A stretch of 64,000 nucleotides of DNA from Acidobacteriota bacterium (GTDB taxonomy: Bacteria; Acidobacteriota; Terriglobia; Acidiferrales; UBA7541): the NCBI GenBank assembly GCA_013289955.1, contig JABCYZ010000020.1, positions 44,680-108,679 on the forward strand. Reading direction: 5' to 3'. Position numbers and translations under genes: made by a program. Positions within the stretch are counted from its first letter, which is position 1, and every line of letters begins with the position of its first letter. This document shows, in pieces, positions 52,903 through 61,828 of this stretch. A model generated the notes under the pieces. It worked only from the letters and a program-made list of their open reading frames with translations, was not told the DNA's origin and did no database searches.

Positions 52903-53145
52903 GAATTCCCCTAGAAAACCGTCCAAGTCCGGCAACTCATCCCGCTGGAATCGCGCCGAACTCCCCCGGACGCGCTAACTCTATCATTATGCGTCGTTTG
53001 CCTACAAGTAAATTCCTCGTGCGGGGGCAGCCGGAGGATCTCAGACGGGCAGCCCATCACTTCCTTTGCGCTCGGTTGTCGGCCAAGCGGATTTGTGTCC
53101 TATCGCGATATGATGGATGCCACCTGACAGGAGGTCTGGCAGGCC

Positions 53146-53709
53146 GTGGCCGTTCAAACCTTACTGCAACTTGGCAATCCGGGTTTGCGAGAAACTGCGA
53201 GCCGCGTGGCCGATCCCAGCGCACCGGAAATCCGCGCTCTCATCGAAGATCTTGCCGATACGCTCGCCTACTGGAAGCGAACGACGGGATATGGCCGAGC
53301 CATTGCCGCGCCGCAAATTGGCTCCAGCCTGCGCGTCATTTTCTTGCAACTGCCTGGGGCTCCCCCCTGGCCGCTGGTAAATCCCGAGATTACCGAACGT
53401 AGCGAAGAAAAAATCGTCGTCTGGGATGCTTGTCTCAGCTTTCTCTCGATTTTCATGCAAGTAGAGCGGCATCGGGAGATTGGCGTACGGTATCAGGATT
53501 TAGAAGGGGAATGGCACGAAGTGCAGGCAAACGAAGAGCGCAATCTGTCCGAGCTCTTGCAACACGAGATAGATCATCTCGATGGAATACTCGCCGTGGA
53601 TCGCATCACCGATATTCAGACCATGTGTACACGCGAGGAATTTGAGAAAAGGTATCGCGCCCGGAGCCCCTATGCAGCTACAACCCAACAGAGCGGAGCA
53701 GCCGGCTAA
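53146..53709 (+). CDS. def: peptide deformylase
   Basis: The 187-residue enzyme removes the formyl group from nascent N-termini. Motif 1 is GYGRAIAAPQIG, and motif 3 is LLQHEIDHLDG with the HExxH metal ligands and catalytic Glu. Motif 2, usually EGCLS, reads DACLS (in VVWDACLSF): the Cys ligand is kept but Glu and Gly are changed. The GTG at 53146 is taken as the start, with CAGGAGG about a dozen bases upstream. It is longer than type I enzymes by a C-terminal tail. The next gene (DNA repair methyltransferase) starts 19 bp after. Confidence 0.85.
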   Translation: MAVQTLLQLGNPGLRETASRVADPSAPEIRALIEDLADTLAYWKRTTGYGRAIAAPQIGSSLRVIFLQLPGAPPWPLVNPEITERSEEKIVVWDACLSFLSIFMQVERHREIGVRYQDLEGEWHEVQANEERNLSELLQHEIDHLDGILAVDRITDIQTMCTREEFEKRYRARSPYAATTQQSGAAG

Positions 53710-53728
53710 GGAGGATAAGTCACTTCCC

Positions 53729-54220
53729 ATGAATCCAATGTCCTACACCGTGATGAAGAGCCCCATTGGGCCCCTCATGCTCGCTGGAGACAAGGCCGGG
53801 CTGCGATTGGTGCACTTTTCAACGGGCCGGCGGCCCCAGTCTCCTCAAGCGGATTGGATCGAGGACAAGTCGCCGTTCCAGGAAGTGGTTCGCCAGCTGG
53901 AAGCGTATTTCGAGGGGAAACTCGAAGATTTCGACCTTCCTCTGGTCCTCGCCGGCACGGAGTTTCAACTTCTTGTCTGGCGCCATTTACAGAAGATTCC
54001 TTACGGGGAAACTGTGAGTTATGGTCAGTTGGCCAAGCGCATTGGCAGTCCGGACGCAGCGCGCGCCGTCGGCCTCGCAAATGGTTCGAATCCCATCCCC
54101 ATCATCATTCCGTGCCACCGCGTGATTGGCAGTAACGGTGATCTGACCGGATTCGGCGGCGGTTTGCCCCTCAAGAAGAAGTTACTAGCCCTCGAGAGTC
54201 GGCAACTGAGTTTTCTCTAG
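53729..54220 (+). CDS. ogt: methylated-DNA-protein-cysteine methyltransferase (Ogt/Ada C-terminal type)
   Basis: The 163-residue protein repairs O6-alkylguanine by suicide transfer to Cys. The active site IPCHRVIG is intact, followed by GNLTGFGGGLPLKKKLL-like sequence (here NGDLTGFGGGLPLKKKLLAL), and a helix-turn-helix region with GETVSYGQLAKRIGSPDAAR. The N-terminal domain is short (YTVMKSPIGPLMLAGDKAG). The ATG at 53729 is used although AAGGAGG lies 13 or more bases upstream; an ATG at 53738 or an overlapping upstream start at 53672 is possible. It is co-directional with peptide deformylase. Confidence 0.92.
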   Translation: MNPMSYTVMKSPIGPLMLAGDKAGLRLVHFSTGRRPQSPQADWIEDKSPFQEVVRQLEAYFEGKLEDFDLPLVLAGTEFQLLVWRHLQKIPYGETVSYGQLAKRIGSPDAARAVGLANGSNPIPIIIPCHRVIGSNGDLTGFGGGLPLKKKLLALESRQLSFL

Positions 54221-54269
54221 ACCCGTTCTGTTACTTCCGGTGCGGCCGCTCCCTCGCTGAATCCCGCGA

Positions 54270-56024
54270 TTAGTATCGCCAGCTTTTCAAATCCGCTCCC
54301 GCAGGAGCTGTTTTCTCGATGCGGTCCAGAATCTTCGGCAGATACTGTGTGTTGTAGTGCAGCCGCGAAAGATAGTTGGGCAAAGCGGGATCGCCGTTCC
54401 AGCAATGCTCCGCGCGGTCTCCGTATTTTACTTCGCCATCATAAGGCGGGTTCGTCGTCGTTTTCAGAAAATCTTCCACCAGATAAACAGCGTCGTTCAA
54501 GAAATAATTGTCGGCGCTGCCGCAATAAATGTGCAATTTGCCTCTTAACTTCGGGCCGAGAGTGGCCCAATCGCGGCGGAGAATCTCCCCCAAATCGTAG
54601 TGTTCCTTCCAATAGGCAGCAACGTCGTGATCAATCTGGCCCGTCTCTTTGTTGAAGATGGGAGCGGGATACCCGTCGGCTCCAACCGGAGAGTAAACCA
54701 CCTGCCAGATATCGAACTGCTCGCCTGAGCGGGAGTGCGAGCCAAGGGCCAGCTCGTACTGATTGATGGCCTCGATCGAGACAAGCGTCTGGCCGAGATA
54801 GTTGCGCATGCCGGGCTGTGCGACGCGCGTGTGCGGGCCTTCGTGGTAGAAAGCATTCGTTTCGTCGTAAATGTTTACGTGCGTATAGGCGCGAAAGTCG
54901 ATGGGGTCCGGGCAGGCGATGAACGCACCGTTGTAGTGGTCCGGATAGAACATTTGCACGGCGATGGATTCCCACCCGCCCGTCGAGCCGCCATACAAGA
55001 AGCGTGCCCAACCCTGACCGATGCCGCGGAACTGTTTTTCCATCGCGGGAATGAGTTCCGTCTCGATCGCGTCGCCATAGGGACCGAGGTTGGCCGAGTT
55101 CACCGCATAAGAATCGTCGTAGTAGGGATTGGCGTGCTGGAGCTTCACCACCAGATAGCGCGGAAAATTTGGCGCCGTCCACTGCTTATAAAAGTTATAG
55201 GCCTCTTCCTGCTGAATCCGGTTGTAGCCCGGGATATGGAAGCGCTCGCTGTAGTCTGGCTTGAGATTGGCGTCGGGCGGCTCTGTGCGAAATCCGTCGA
55301 AGTCGTGTACAAAATGATCTTCGAAAACCATAACTGGAAAATGAGCCTGTGGATGCTCGTCGAATCCTTCCGGAACAAGAATCGCGGCTCCGATGTACAT
55401 GGGCCGGCCCCAGAATTTGGTGAGCAGCGCCGACTGAATTTTGATGTGCCGGATGTATTTGGTGTCCTTCGGAGCTTCAATGGGTGCGATCTCCTGATCG
55501 AGAAGAATCGGGATGGGCGTTGAGCCCGTTCCGAGAGTCACTTTCTGGGGCGTGCTGTAAAGGTTTCCGGGGGCGATGTTCCAATGCTGGCCTTCGCCGC
55601 GGTCCATGGGCAGTTTCACCGTATGGCCGTCGGAACGATGGAAAGTTTCGTAGCGGTGTAAAACACCCTGGACGTAGTATTCGCCCGGCGGCAGGTCCTG
55701 AAGATGACGGACCGGATAGCCGACAGCATTGCCGCTTGTAACGGCGACAGGTTGGCCGGGGGCGAGTCCATCCACGTCGACGCCGAAAACGATCTGCGTT
55801 TTGACGGAGAGATCGATCTGCATGCGCGGTTCCTGGGATGGGTCGGTCGAGAGCAGAACAAAGATGCGGCCATCGATCGGCTGAGCAGTCCGGGCTTTGG
55901 AAAAGGAGACGGAAAATTGTGGCCCATCCGCTGGCGCTGGAATGGCGGCCAGAGGCGAACTCGTGATGGCACTGGCGAGCGAACCTAACGCAAGTGCCAG
56001 AATATTCCCCTTCGAAAGGTACAT
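54270..56024 (-). CDS. secreted alpha/beta-hydrolase (putative esterase family)
   Basis: The 584-residue protein has a signal peptide (ILALALGSLASAITSSPLAA). Residues about 40-220 are a beta-rich N-terminal domain, and the rest is an esterase-type alpha/beta hydrolase. The nucleophile elbow is YGGSTGGWES (Ser), a likely catalytic Asp lies in IYCGSADNYFLNDA and the His in RAEHCWNG. It belongs to the broad 'putative esterase' (esterase D/Fes-like) group; the substrate is unknown, with esters of sugars or siderophores possible. GAGGGAGACACAG precedes the ATG. It converges with the methyltransferase gene on the left. Confidence 0.8.
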   Translation of the reverse strand: MYLSKGNILALALGSLASAITSSPLAAIPAPADGPQFSVSFSKARTAQPIDGRIFVLLSTDPSQEPRMQIDLSVKTQIVFGVDVDGLAPGQPVAVTSGNAVGYPVRHLQDLPPGEYYVQGVLHRYETFHRSDGHTVKLPMDRGEGQHWNIAPGNLYSTPQKVTLGTGSTPIPILLDQEIAPIEAPKDTKYIRHIKIQSALLTKFWGRPMYIGAAILVPEGFDEHPQAHFPVMVFEDHFVHDFDGFRTEPPDANLKPDYSERFHIPGYNRIQQEEAYNFYKQWTAPNFPRYLVVKLQHANPYYDDSYAVNSANLGPYGDAIETELIPAMEKQFRGIGQGWARFLYGGSTGGWESIAVQMFYPDHYNGAFIACPDPIDFRAYTHVNIYDETNAFYHEGPHTRVAQPGMRNYLGQTLVSIEAINQYELALGSHSRSGEQFDIWQVVYSPVGADGYPAPIFNKETGQIDHDVAAYWKEHYDLGEILRRDWATLGPKLRGKLHIYCGSADNYFLNDAVYLVEDFLKTTTNPPYDGEVKYGDRAEHCWNGDPALPNYLSRLHYNTQYLPKILDRIEKTAPAGADLKSWRY

Positions 56025-56134
56025 CTGTGTCTCCCTCAGCCGAGAAGCGCGCGCGTATTGCGGAAGCCCGGTGATCCGTGCGCCGAAGAGGATAGCTTTC
56101 CCGGAGGGCGGTGAACAGGAAATTTTGCAGGGAA

Positions 56135-57586
56135 TTAGGCGGAACCCAGAAAGTCGGCTATCACGAGCGTCATATCGTCCTCCTGCACGCTCCCGGCGGC
56201 ACGGGCCGTCCAGCTCTTGATTTCGCGGAGCATTTCGTCGGCAAGCGCGGCAGCCGGCAGCTGAGGATGGGACCCAAGAAATTGAGAGCAGCGAGCAATC
56301 CCAAACTCTTCGCCCGAAGCGTTTTTGGATTCCGGCAAGCCGTCGGTGTAAAGCACGTACCGGGCGCCGGGCTGCAACTGGATTTCGATCGACGCGTACT
56401 CCGCTTCGGGAAACATGCCAAGGAAAAAGCCGTTTTTCTCAATGGGGTGCCGGTCGCCGTTCGCACGGTTGCTGTACAAGAGGGGCGGATGACCCGCTCC
56501 AGCGTAGCGAACCCTTTTCGCATCAAGATCAACGTAGAAATAAGCCGCGGTTACAAAGTGCTCTTCAAATTTTCCGCACAGAGCTTGGTTCAGCCCGGCG
56601 AGGACAAGCGCCGGCTCGGTTGCGTGCAGAGACTGGCTGGCAAAGGCGACCTTGAGCATGGAAGCGATGAGCGCGGCCGGAACCCCGTGCCCGGTCACGT
56701 CGGCTATGAGAATGCCAAGCTGATTGCCTTCGAGGACAAGAAAATCATAGAAATCGCCGGCGACAGCGCTCATTGGCAGATACCGGGCCGCGATGTCGAG
56801 TCCAGGAATGCGCGGCACCTCCCGCGGCAGAATCGAGGCTTGAATCTGCTCCGCAATCTCAAGCTCTTTCTGAATCGCAAAGAGGCTTTCTTCCCTGGCG
56901 AAAATCCTGTAGGCCACCAGATAGCCGAGGGTACACACAAAGAAAAGAAAGCCGATGGGTTCGAGGTTGCGCCCGGGAATCACGGCAAGCCCGACCAGAT
57001 TGGCATGAAGAACGAAGAGAGTAAAAACGACGAAGCCCGCGGCGACTATCTGAAGTTCACGCGGAAGGCGGCCGCCAGGGCGGAGGAAAAACAGAAAGAC
57101 AACCAGAAGAATCCAGGAGCCCAGGAGCAGAAGGCTGTTGGCGATATCGACCTCGCGGCGCGCCACGCCCAGGAAGTCGGACAGAATCCCGAGGAAGGCG
57201 AAAACCGATTGCACGCCGAGCGTCCACAGGATGATCCGCCGCCAGCGGGCCTGCACGACCTCCAGGAAGAGGAACAGCGCCGGCAGGGAGATCGTGACCG
57301 TGATGATGCGGTCGAGGTGGTCGGCAAGCGCGGCCGGAAATCCGAAGACGGACAGAAACGGGTGCTCGCGCATGAAGATGCGGACGGCGTAAACGATAAC
57401 GAACAGGCCGAAGTAGAAAAGGGCGCGGTCCGTAGCCTTCTTGCGAAAAAGAAAAATACCGACGGCCAGGAAGCCGATCATCAGAAGAATGGCCCCTATG
57501 GCGATCGAGAAGACGGCCCAGCGCCATTGGCCGACGGAGACGGAGCTTGCGGCAGGGAAATTTGCGAGCCGAAGGTCGAGAAGCAT
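56135..57586 (-). CDS. membrane SpoIIE-type PP2C phosphatase
   Basis: The ATG at 57586 gives 483 residues; the frame is open another 1.3 kb upstream, but that part is antisense to a clear oxidoreductase gene and has no motif. About seven membrane helices (24-210, e.g. WAVFSIAIGAILLMIGFLAV and IILWTLGVQSVFAFLGIL) form a 7TM-like sensor. The C-terminal half is a SpoIIE/RsbU phosphatase: LEIAEQIQASILPREVP, VAGDFYDFLVL, LIADVTGHGVPAALIASMLK, YAGAGHPPLL, LYTDGLPES and EDDMTLVIAD hold the metal-binding Asp residues. It likely dephosphorylates an anti-anti-sigma factor in a partner-switching cascade; no partner gene is near. Confidence 0.88.
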   Translation of the reverse strand: MLLDLRLANFPAASSVSVGQWRWAVFSIAIGAILLMIGFLAVGIFLFRKKATDRALFYFGLFVIVYAVRIFMREHPFLSVFGFPAALADHLDRIITVTISLPALFLFLEVVQARWRRIILWTLGVQSVFAFLGILSDFLGVARREVDIANSLLLLGSWILLVVFLFFLRPGGRLPRELQIVAAGFVVFTLFVLHANLVGLAVIPGRNLEPIGFLFFVCTLGYLVAYRIFAREESLFAIQKELEIAEQIQASILPREVPRIPGLDIAARYLPMSAVAGDFYDFLVLEGNQLGILIADVTGHGVPAALIASMLKVAFASQSLHATEPALVLAGLNQALCGKFEEHFVTAAYFYVDLDAKRVRYAGAGHPPLLYSNRANGDRHPIEKNGFFLGMFPEAEYASIEIQLQPGARYVLYTDGLPESKNASGEEFGIARCSQFLGSHPQLPAAALADEMLREIKSWTARAAGSVQEDDMTLVIADFLGSA

Positions 57587-57697
57587 GGCAATTCTTATAC
57601 GCGGTCGGCAGCGGTAAGACAAATGCGCTTCGGGCGCACCCATTTTGCCCCGACCGCAATGCGTGATAGAACGGAACGGTCTGACCCGGGGAGGGAA

Positions 57698-58708
57698 GTG
57701 GTGGGCAACAAAAAGGTGAAGTGGGGCGTTCTGAGTACAGCAGCAATCGGAGTCCGCAAGGTTCTTCCCGGAATGCAGCTGGGGGAGTGGAGCGAGATCG
57801 TCGCGATCGCCTCCCGCGATGGCCAAAAAGCCGAGAGCGTGGCTCGCAAGCTGCGCATCCCCAAAGCGTATTGGTCGTACGAAGAGCTGCTTTCCGATCC
57901 CGACATCGAGGCCATCTATAATCCGCTGCCGAATCACCTGCACGTCCCGTGGTCCATAAAGGCCGCGCAAGCCGGCAAGCATGTGCTGTGCGAGAAGCCC
58001 ATGGGCCTGAACGTCGCCGAAGTCAAGGCACTGCTCGCCGCGCGCGACCGGAACGGCGTAAAAATCGGCGAAGCCTTCATGGTTCGAACGCATCCCCAAT
58101 GGCTGCGCACGCGAGAGCTGATTCGCTCGGGACGAACCGGCGAGTTGCGTTCGATCGTCGGCGCCTTCAGCTATTTCAATCGCGATGCGGCGAATATTCG
58201 CAACGTTTTGGACTGGGGCGGCGGAGGAATTTACGACATCGGCTGCTATCCCATTGCCACTTCGCGTTTCATCTTCGGAGAAGAGCCGTCGCGAGTCATC
58301 GGCTTGGTCGAACGAGACCCGGAATTCGGCACGGATCGCCTCGCCTCCGTGATTCTGGATTTCCCGGCCGGGCAATCCATTTTCACCTGCAGCACCCAGC
58401 TCGTCCCTTACCAGCGCATGCAATTTCTCGGTACCAAAGGACGCATCGAAATTGAAATCCCCTTCAACGCGCCGAACGATCGTCCCTGCCGGATTTTCAT
58501 AGATGACGGCCGCGATGTCCACGGTGGCGGCGTGAGTACGGAAACTTTCCCTACCTGCGATCAGTACACCATTCAAGGCGACGTTTTTTCGCGCGCCATC
58601 CGTGGAGATGGCGAGGTTCCCGTTTCGATCGAAGACGCCGCACGCAATATGGCTGTTATCGAAGCAATTTTCCGCTCTGCCGAAACCGGAAGATGGGAGC
58701 GGCCGTAG
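57698..58708 (+). CDS. Gfo/Idh/MocA-family NAD(P)-dependent oxidoreductase
   Basis: The product (about 336 residues) starts at a GTG after GGGGAGGGAA; a second GTG follows at once, and an ATG at 57659 is also in frame. It has a Rossmann fold with VKWGVLSTAAIGVRKVLPGM, then YNPLPNHLHVPW, KHVLCEKPMGLN (the catalytic Lys in EKP) and the C-terminal domain segment GGGGIYDIGCYPIA with the conserved D-x-G-x-H-like site as DIGCY. Family members oxidise or reduce sugars or related polyols. It converges with an MFS transporter gene, 16 bp between stops; the two may share a sugar or sugar-acid pathway. Confidence 0.92.
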   Translation: MVGNKKVKWGVLSTAAIGVRKVLPGMQLGEWSEIVAIASRDGQKAESVARKLRIPKAYWSYEELLSDPDIEAIYNPLPNHLHVPWSIKAAQAGKHVLCEKPMGLNVAEVKALLAARDRNGVKIGEAFMVRTHPQWLRTRELIRSGRTGELRSIVGAFSYFNRDAANIRNVLDWGGGGIYDIGCYPIATSRFIFGEEPSRVIGLVERDPEFGTDRLASVILDFPAGQSIFTCSTQLVPYQRMQFLGTKGRIEIEIPFNAPNDRPCRIFIDDGRDVHGGGVSTETFPTCDQYTIQGDVFSRAIRGDGEVPVSIEDAARNMAVIEAIFRSAETGRWERP

Positions 58709-58724
58709 CGCGTACGCCTCGCAC

Positions 58725-60020
58725 CTACTCTGCCGAGGCCCCTGCCCGGACGGCGAACCCTTTTCCCTTCCAGCGTAGTGGCTCAACCCGGCCGACCACA
58801 AAGGCCCACGAAAGCGCCCCCGCCAGCAGCACTCCTGCGGTAACCGCGAAAGCCCAGAAAAAATGTCCGGTTCGTTGCACCACAAATCCGGTGAGCGCCG
58901 GAGCGATAATGCCCGCAAAATTACCGAAACAATTCTGCAGCCCGCTCCATTTTCCCGCTGCCAGAGGTCCGGCGATCGTTTGCGTGATGGCCCAAAGATT
59001 TGCAGTGCAGAGCCCCGCTCCGGCGCAGGTCACGAAAAGAAACAGAACGGCGAGCCGCGCATCGGAAGCAAAGGCGACCACGGCCAGACACGAGCAGGAA
59101 CTTATCGCGAGCCCGGTTGCGGTGAAAGTCTTCCGGACTCGTGTCGGAGTGCCGCCTCGCGCAATCCACAGATCCGAGCACCATCCGCAGAGGAGCGCCG
59201 AAACCGCCAGCAGCAGATACGCTGCGCCCCCGATGGTCCCCATCTTCTGCATCGAAAAATGCCGCTCGTTGACGAGATACGATGGCAACCAGGTGAGCAG
59301 GAAATAGGAGAGGTAATTGAACGCAAATAGCCCGACGAAGGTGCCCCAGGCAGATCGCTCCCTGAGAATTTCGAGAAGTCCCGGCGCCTGCGATGTGGAC
59401 GGCACATCCAGCCCCGGCCCGTTCGGCATCCAGATCTTCCATGGCGGAAGCCAGAGCAGGCTGAACAAACCCAATCCGATGAAAAAAGGCCGCCAGCCAT
59501 AGCGCCCTATGAGCATGGCGCCGAAAAATATTCCAAATGCCGGACCTCCGGCGATGCCCGCGGAGATGAAGGAATTGGCCCGCCCGCGCAACGCTTCCGG
59601 AAAATGCTTTGCGAGTATTTTGCTGTAGGAAGGGAAGGCGACCGATTCGCCCGCGCCCAGGATGAGCCGCATGACCAGCAGCATCTGGAACCCATGCACC
59701 ACGCCGGTTGTGGCCGTGGCGATGGTCCAAAGGAAGAAACCGCCGGCGAGAACCCAGTTCACATTGAAACGGTCCACCAGCCAGCCGGAAATAACTTGAA
59801 AGCTCGTGTAGGTCCAGAAAAAGGAGGAAAGCAAGATGCCCTGTTGCCAGGGAGAAAGCTGAAGCTCTGTTTTAAGCACCGGGACAGCCAGAGAAAGACT
59901 GCCCCGGTCGATGTAGTTGATAAACGTCGATATCGCCAGCAGCGCAGCCACGGGCGATAGCGCCCTTTTGAGCGCAATTGCATGTGGCGCGGTTCGAGGA
60001 CCGCTGTCAGCAGGGGGCAT
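58725..60020 (-). CDS. MFS transporter (anion:cation symporter-like)
   Basis: The 431-residue protein has 12 predicted helices. The region TFINYIDRGSLSLAVPVL in helix 1 and SWLVDRFNVN-like loop (SGWLVDRFNVNWVL) after helix 2 match the ACS family, whose members carry hexuronates, glucarate, or other organic anions with protons. The signature after helix 4 is LRGRANSFISAGIAGGPAFG. The substrate is not shown by sequence; the neighbouring sugar-type oxidoreductase suggests a sugar acid. Start codon ATG at 60020. Confidence 0.88.
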   Translation of the reverse strand: MPPADSGPRTAPHAIALKRALSPVAALLAISTFINYIDRGSLSLAVPVLKTELQLSPWQQGILLSSFFWTYTSFQVISGWLVDRFNVNWVLAGGFFLWTIATATTGVVHGFQMLLVMRLILGAGESVAFPSYSKILAKHFPEALRGRANSFISAGIAGGPAFGIFFGAMLIGRYGWRPFFIGLGLFSLLWLPPWKIWMPNGPGLDVPSTSQAPGLLEILRERSAWGTFVGLFAFNYLSYFLLTWLPSYLVNERHFSMQKMGTIGGAAYLLLAVSALLCGWCSDLWIARGGTPTRVRKTFTATGLAISSCSCLAVVAFASDARLAVLFLFVTCAGAGLCTANLWAITQTIAGPLAAGKWSGLQNCFGNFAGIIAPALTGFVVQRTGHFFWAFAVTAGVLLAGALSWAFVVGRVEPLRWKGKGFAVRAGASAE

Positions 60021-60385
60021 CGTCGATTCGGAGCTCCCGGAAGGCCGAAACTACATCCACTCTTCGTCGAGCGCACTCTACACACGGCACGCGCCGGCGT
60101 CTACTCCGGAAAAAATCCTCCACGTCTTTACACATTGCCGGAGCACAATTTGGAAGCTGAAGGTTTGATCAGATTTCTGCCCGGTGTCGGGGCGGAAGAA
60201 ATGATAAAGGGGATGATTCGCCTAGCGGTCGCGCAATCCGGAGAGGAGGGACGCCACGACTTTGGCCGGTGCATAAAAGGCCAGCAAAAAGAGCGAAGCG
60301 GCGCCGTAGATGGCTAACCTGATCTTCATACGGATAGGAACACGTTTCAGCGCCAAATGTTGCGGTGGGTCACGATGGGGATGCC
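60021..60385. other. intergenic stretch upstream of the MFS transporter
   Basis: A plus-strand 111-codon frame (59982-60317) has no ribosome site or motif. A 35-codon minus-strand frame at 60222-60329 is described separately. No promoter was clear. Confidence 0.4.
60222..60329 (-). CDS. possible single-helix membrane peptide
   Basis: A 35-codon frame reads as a plausible small membrane peptide: a basic start (MKIRLAIYGAASLFLLAFYA) and a second amphipathic part ending LLSGLRDR. It has no Shine-Dalgarno before the ATG, so it may not be translated. It lies between a downstream-running MFS gene and a DUF4097 gene, all on the minus strand. Confidence 0.25.
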   Translation of the reverse strand: MKIRLAIYGAASLFLLAFYAPAKVVASLLSGLRDR

Positions 60386-60988
60386 TTATTCGAGCGTCAG
60401 ATCGCCAGCCCCAACGTGCGCGTGCAGGTGATATTTTCCATTTCCTTCCTTGTGAAAAGAGCGGAAGAGACCTCCGTGGGACTCACCAAACGGGCTCGCT
60501 TCGAGTCCTCCCGAGTAGACCGAGGCATCCACGCGTGAATAGTCGCCCGCGTCGCCAACATCAATGAGCAACTCGCCGGCGCGCAACTCCGCGTCCTTGT
60601 CGCCCGTAACGTGATGGAGCTCCAGGTTCCCAGCGGGCATGCGCACGAACAGCCCGGTTTTCATGGGCACCTCGATGGTGACCTCAAGATCATTCTTTGG
60701 ACCGTCGCTGATGGTCAGACTCGCGTAGTCTTTCGAGCCTTCCATCTCGACGCGCATATCCCGGGCGTTGTAAGCATTTCGTCCCGAAACGCGGACGGCA
60801 ATCCTGTTCTCGGCCCTGCCAACGATGTGAAAGCTCCCAGATTGCAGATACATCTTGAGCTTGCCGCCCGAGTGGAAATCCGCCGTAAACGGATGATTCT
60901 CAATGTCTCTCACGTCGATTTTGGTTTGTGCCGCGCCGGAAGCCACTGACAGCGCGAGCGCGGACGCCAGCAAGAAAGGAAGACGCAT
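60386..60988 (-). CDS. secreted DUF4097-like protein
   Basis: The ATG at 60988, after TTTGGAGGTGTGTCG, gives 200 residues with a signal peptide (RLPFLLASALALSVASGAAQ). The rest is a repetitive beta-strand pattern typical of the DUF4097/DUF2154 'putative adhesin' group: GKLKMYLQSGSFHIVGRAEN, VTIEVPMKTGLFVRMPAGNL and a final HLHAHVGAGDLTLE. The right-handed beta-helix type fold suggests a periplasmic or surface protein; function unknown. It stands alone on the minus strand. Confidence 0.8.
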   Translation of the reverse strand: MRLPFLLASALALSVASGAAQTKIDVRDIENHPFTADFHSGGKLKMYLQSGSFHIVGRAENRIAVRVSGRNAYNARDMRVEMEGSKDYASLTISDGPKNDLEVTIEVPMKTGLFVRMPAGNLELHHVTGDKDAELRAGELLIDVGDAGDYSRVDASVYSGGLEASPFGESHGGLFRSFHKEGNGKYHLHAHVGAGDLTLE

Positions 60989-61091
60989 CGACACACCTCC
61001 AAAGCTCATGGTCTAAGTAACGAAGTCCGGGCTCGAAATGTTTCCTGCTGGTCGAAATTAGCCGGGCTTGCCAGGCAAACGGGCTGTCAGG

Positions 61092-61421
61092 CTACTGGGA
61101 TTGCCGGAAGGAGAGTCCATCCATCTGAGCGACCTCATAGTGCCGCACGCGGCGGTCATAATCGGTCAACAGTGCCGCGGCCTCACTGGCAACCACGGCC
61201 GTTTCGCGATCCGAACCCGCAAAAGCATCGATAGCCTGAAGAGATTGCCACACCGTCGTCACGAGAATCTCAACCGAGTCGCCATGGGATCGCACCAGGA
61301 CACTCGATGAGACGTATCCATCAAAGGTCCGGAGTGACGGCACAACGCTCTGCCAAAAATGTTCCAAATATCTCGTGGATTGAGGTTTTGTGGTGCGGGC
61401 GGACCATAGACGTGCAATCAT
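61092..61421 (-). CDS. ABM-like (ferredoxin-fold dimeric alpha/beta barrel) protein
   Basis: The 109-residue protein starts MIARLWSARTTKPQSTRYLE and shows the antibiotic-biosynthesis-monooxygenase pattern: first strand, helix with HFWQSVVPSL, FDGYVSSSVLVR, VEILVTTVWQSLQAIDAFAG and a final strand YEVAQMDG. The W-x-S-x-x-A-I-x-x-F-A-G stretch is typical. Many members are not monooxygenases, and their function is unknown. It starts 12 bp after the YCII gene on the same strand. Confidence 0.75.
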   Translation of the reverse strand: MIARLWSARTTKPQSTRYLEHFWQSVVPSLRTFDGYVSSSVLVRSHGDSVEILVTTVWQSLQAIDAFAGSDRETAVVASEAAALLTDYDRRVRHYEVAQMDGLSFRQSQ

Positions 61422-61433
61422 TCGGGAAGGCTC

Positions 61434-61718
61434 CTATTGGTTTCCTACGACAACGGTCCATGGTCGAATTTCCCAGCGCTTGACGAGTCCGTTCCGAACA
61501 TAGGGATCTTTGCGGACGAATTCCCGTGCAGCCGTTTCGTCGCCGCCCCGGAAAACTAGCAGGGCTCCATCCGGCGGGTCAGCCAGCGCCCCGGCCAGCA
61601 CCAATTCGCCGCGGGAATGAGCTTCCCTGGCCAGACCCAGGTGCTCTTCCCGATAGGCACCCCGCTGGGTGATAAAGTCTGGCACCACTTCCCGATAGAA
61701 AAGTGCGTAGTAGCCCAT
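61434..61718 (-). CDS. YCII-family protein
   Basis: The 94-residue protein has the YCII ferredoxin-like fold: MGYYALFYREVVPDFITQRG, REEHLGLAREAHSRGELVLAG (with the conserved His and Gly), ALLVFRGGDETAAREFVRKD and the end VKRWEIRPWTVV. The conserved H-x-x-x-x and D-P-Y are typical. The catalytic role in the family is mostly unknown. It precedes an ABM-like gene and lies 110 bp after the sulfur carrier gene, so it may or may not be in the same transcript. Confidence 0.85.
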   Translation of the reverse strand: MGYYALFYREVVPDFITQRGAYREEHLGLAREAHSRGELVLAGALADPPDGALLVFRGGDETAAREFVRKDPYVRNGLVKRWEIRPWTVVVGNQ

Positions 61719-61828
61719 TGCGTCTCCACGTCCACGACTGTTGAGAAGGAATCCTGTTCAGGTACGCCAGCATCCTGTCGCGGGAACATCTCTAGTACAG
61801 GACGCAAGCAGAGAAGAAGCGTGAGCAC

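Noticed and set aside
56111..58708. 865-codon plus-strand frame whose first half is antisense to the SpoIIE phosphatase gene
   Set aside because: Only the part from about 57698 has oxidoreductase motifs; the upstream 530 codons are Lys/Glu/Arg-rich low-complexity shadow of the minus-strand gene.
57587..58918. Minus-strand upstream extension of the phosphatase frame (about 440 codons)
   Set aside because: It is antisense to a clear Gfo/Idh oxidoreductase, has no motif, and the membrane domain plus phosphatase is a complete family-length protein from 57586.
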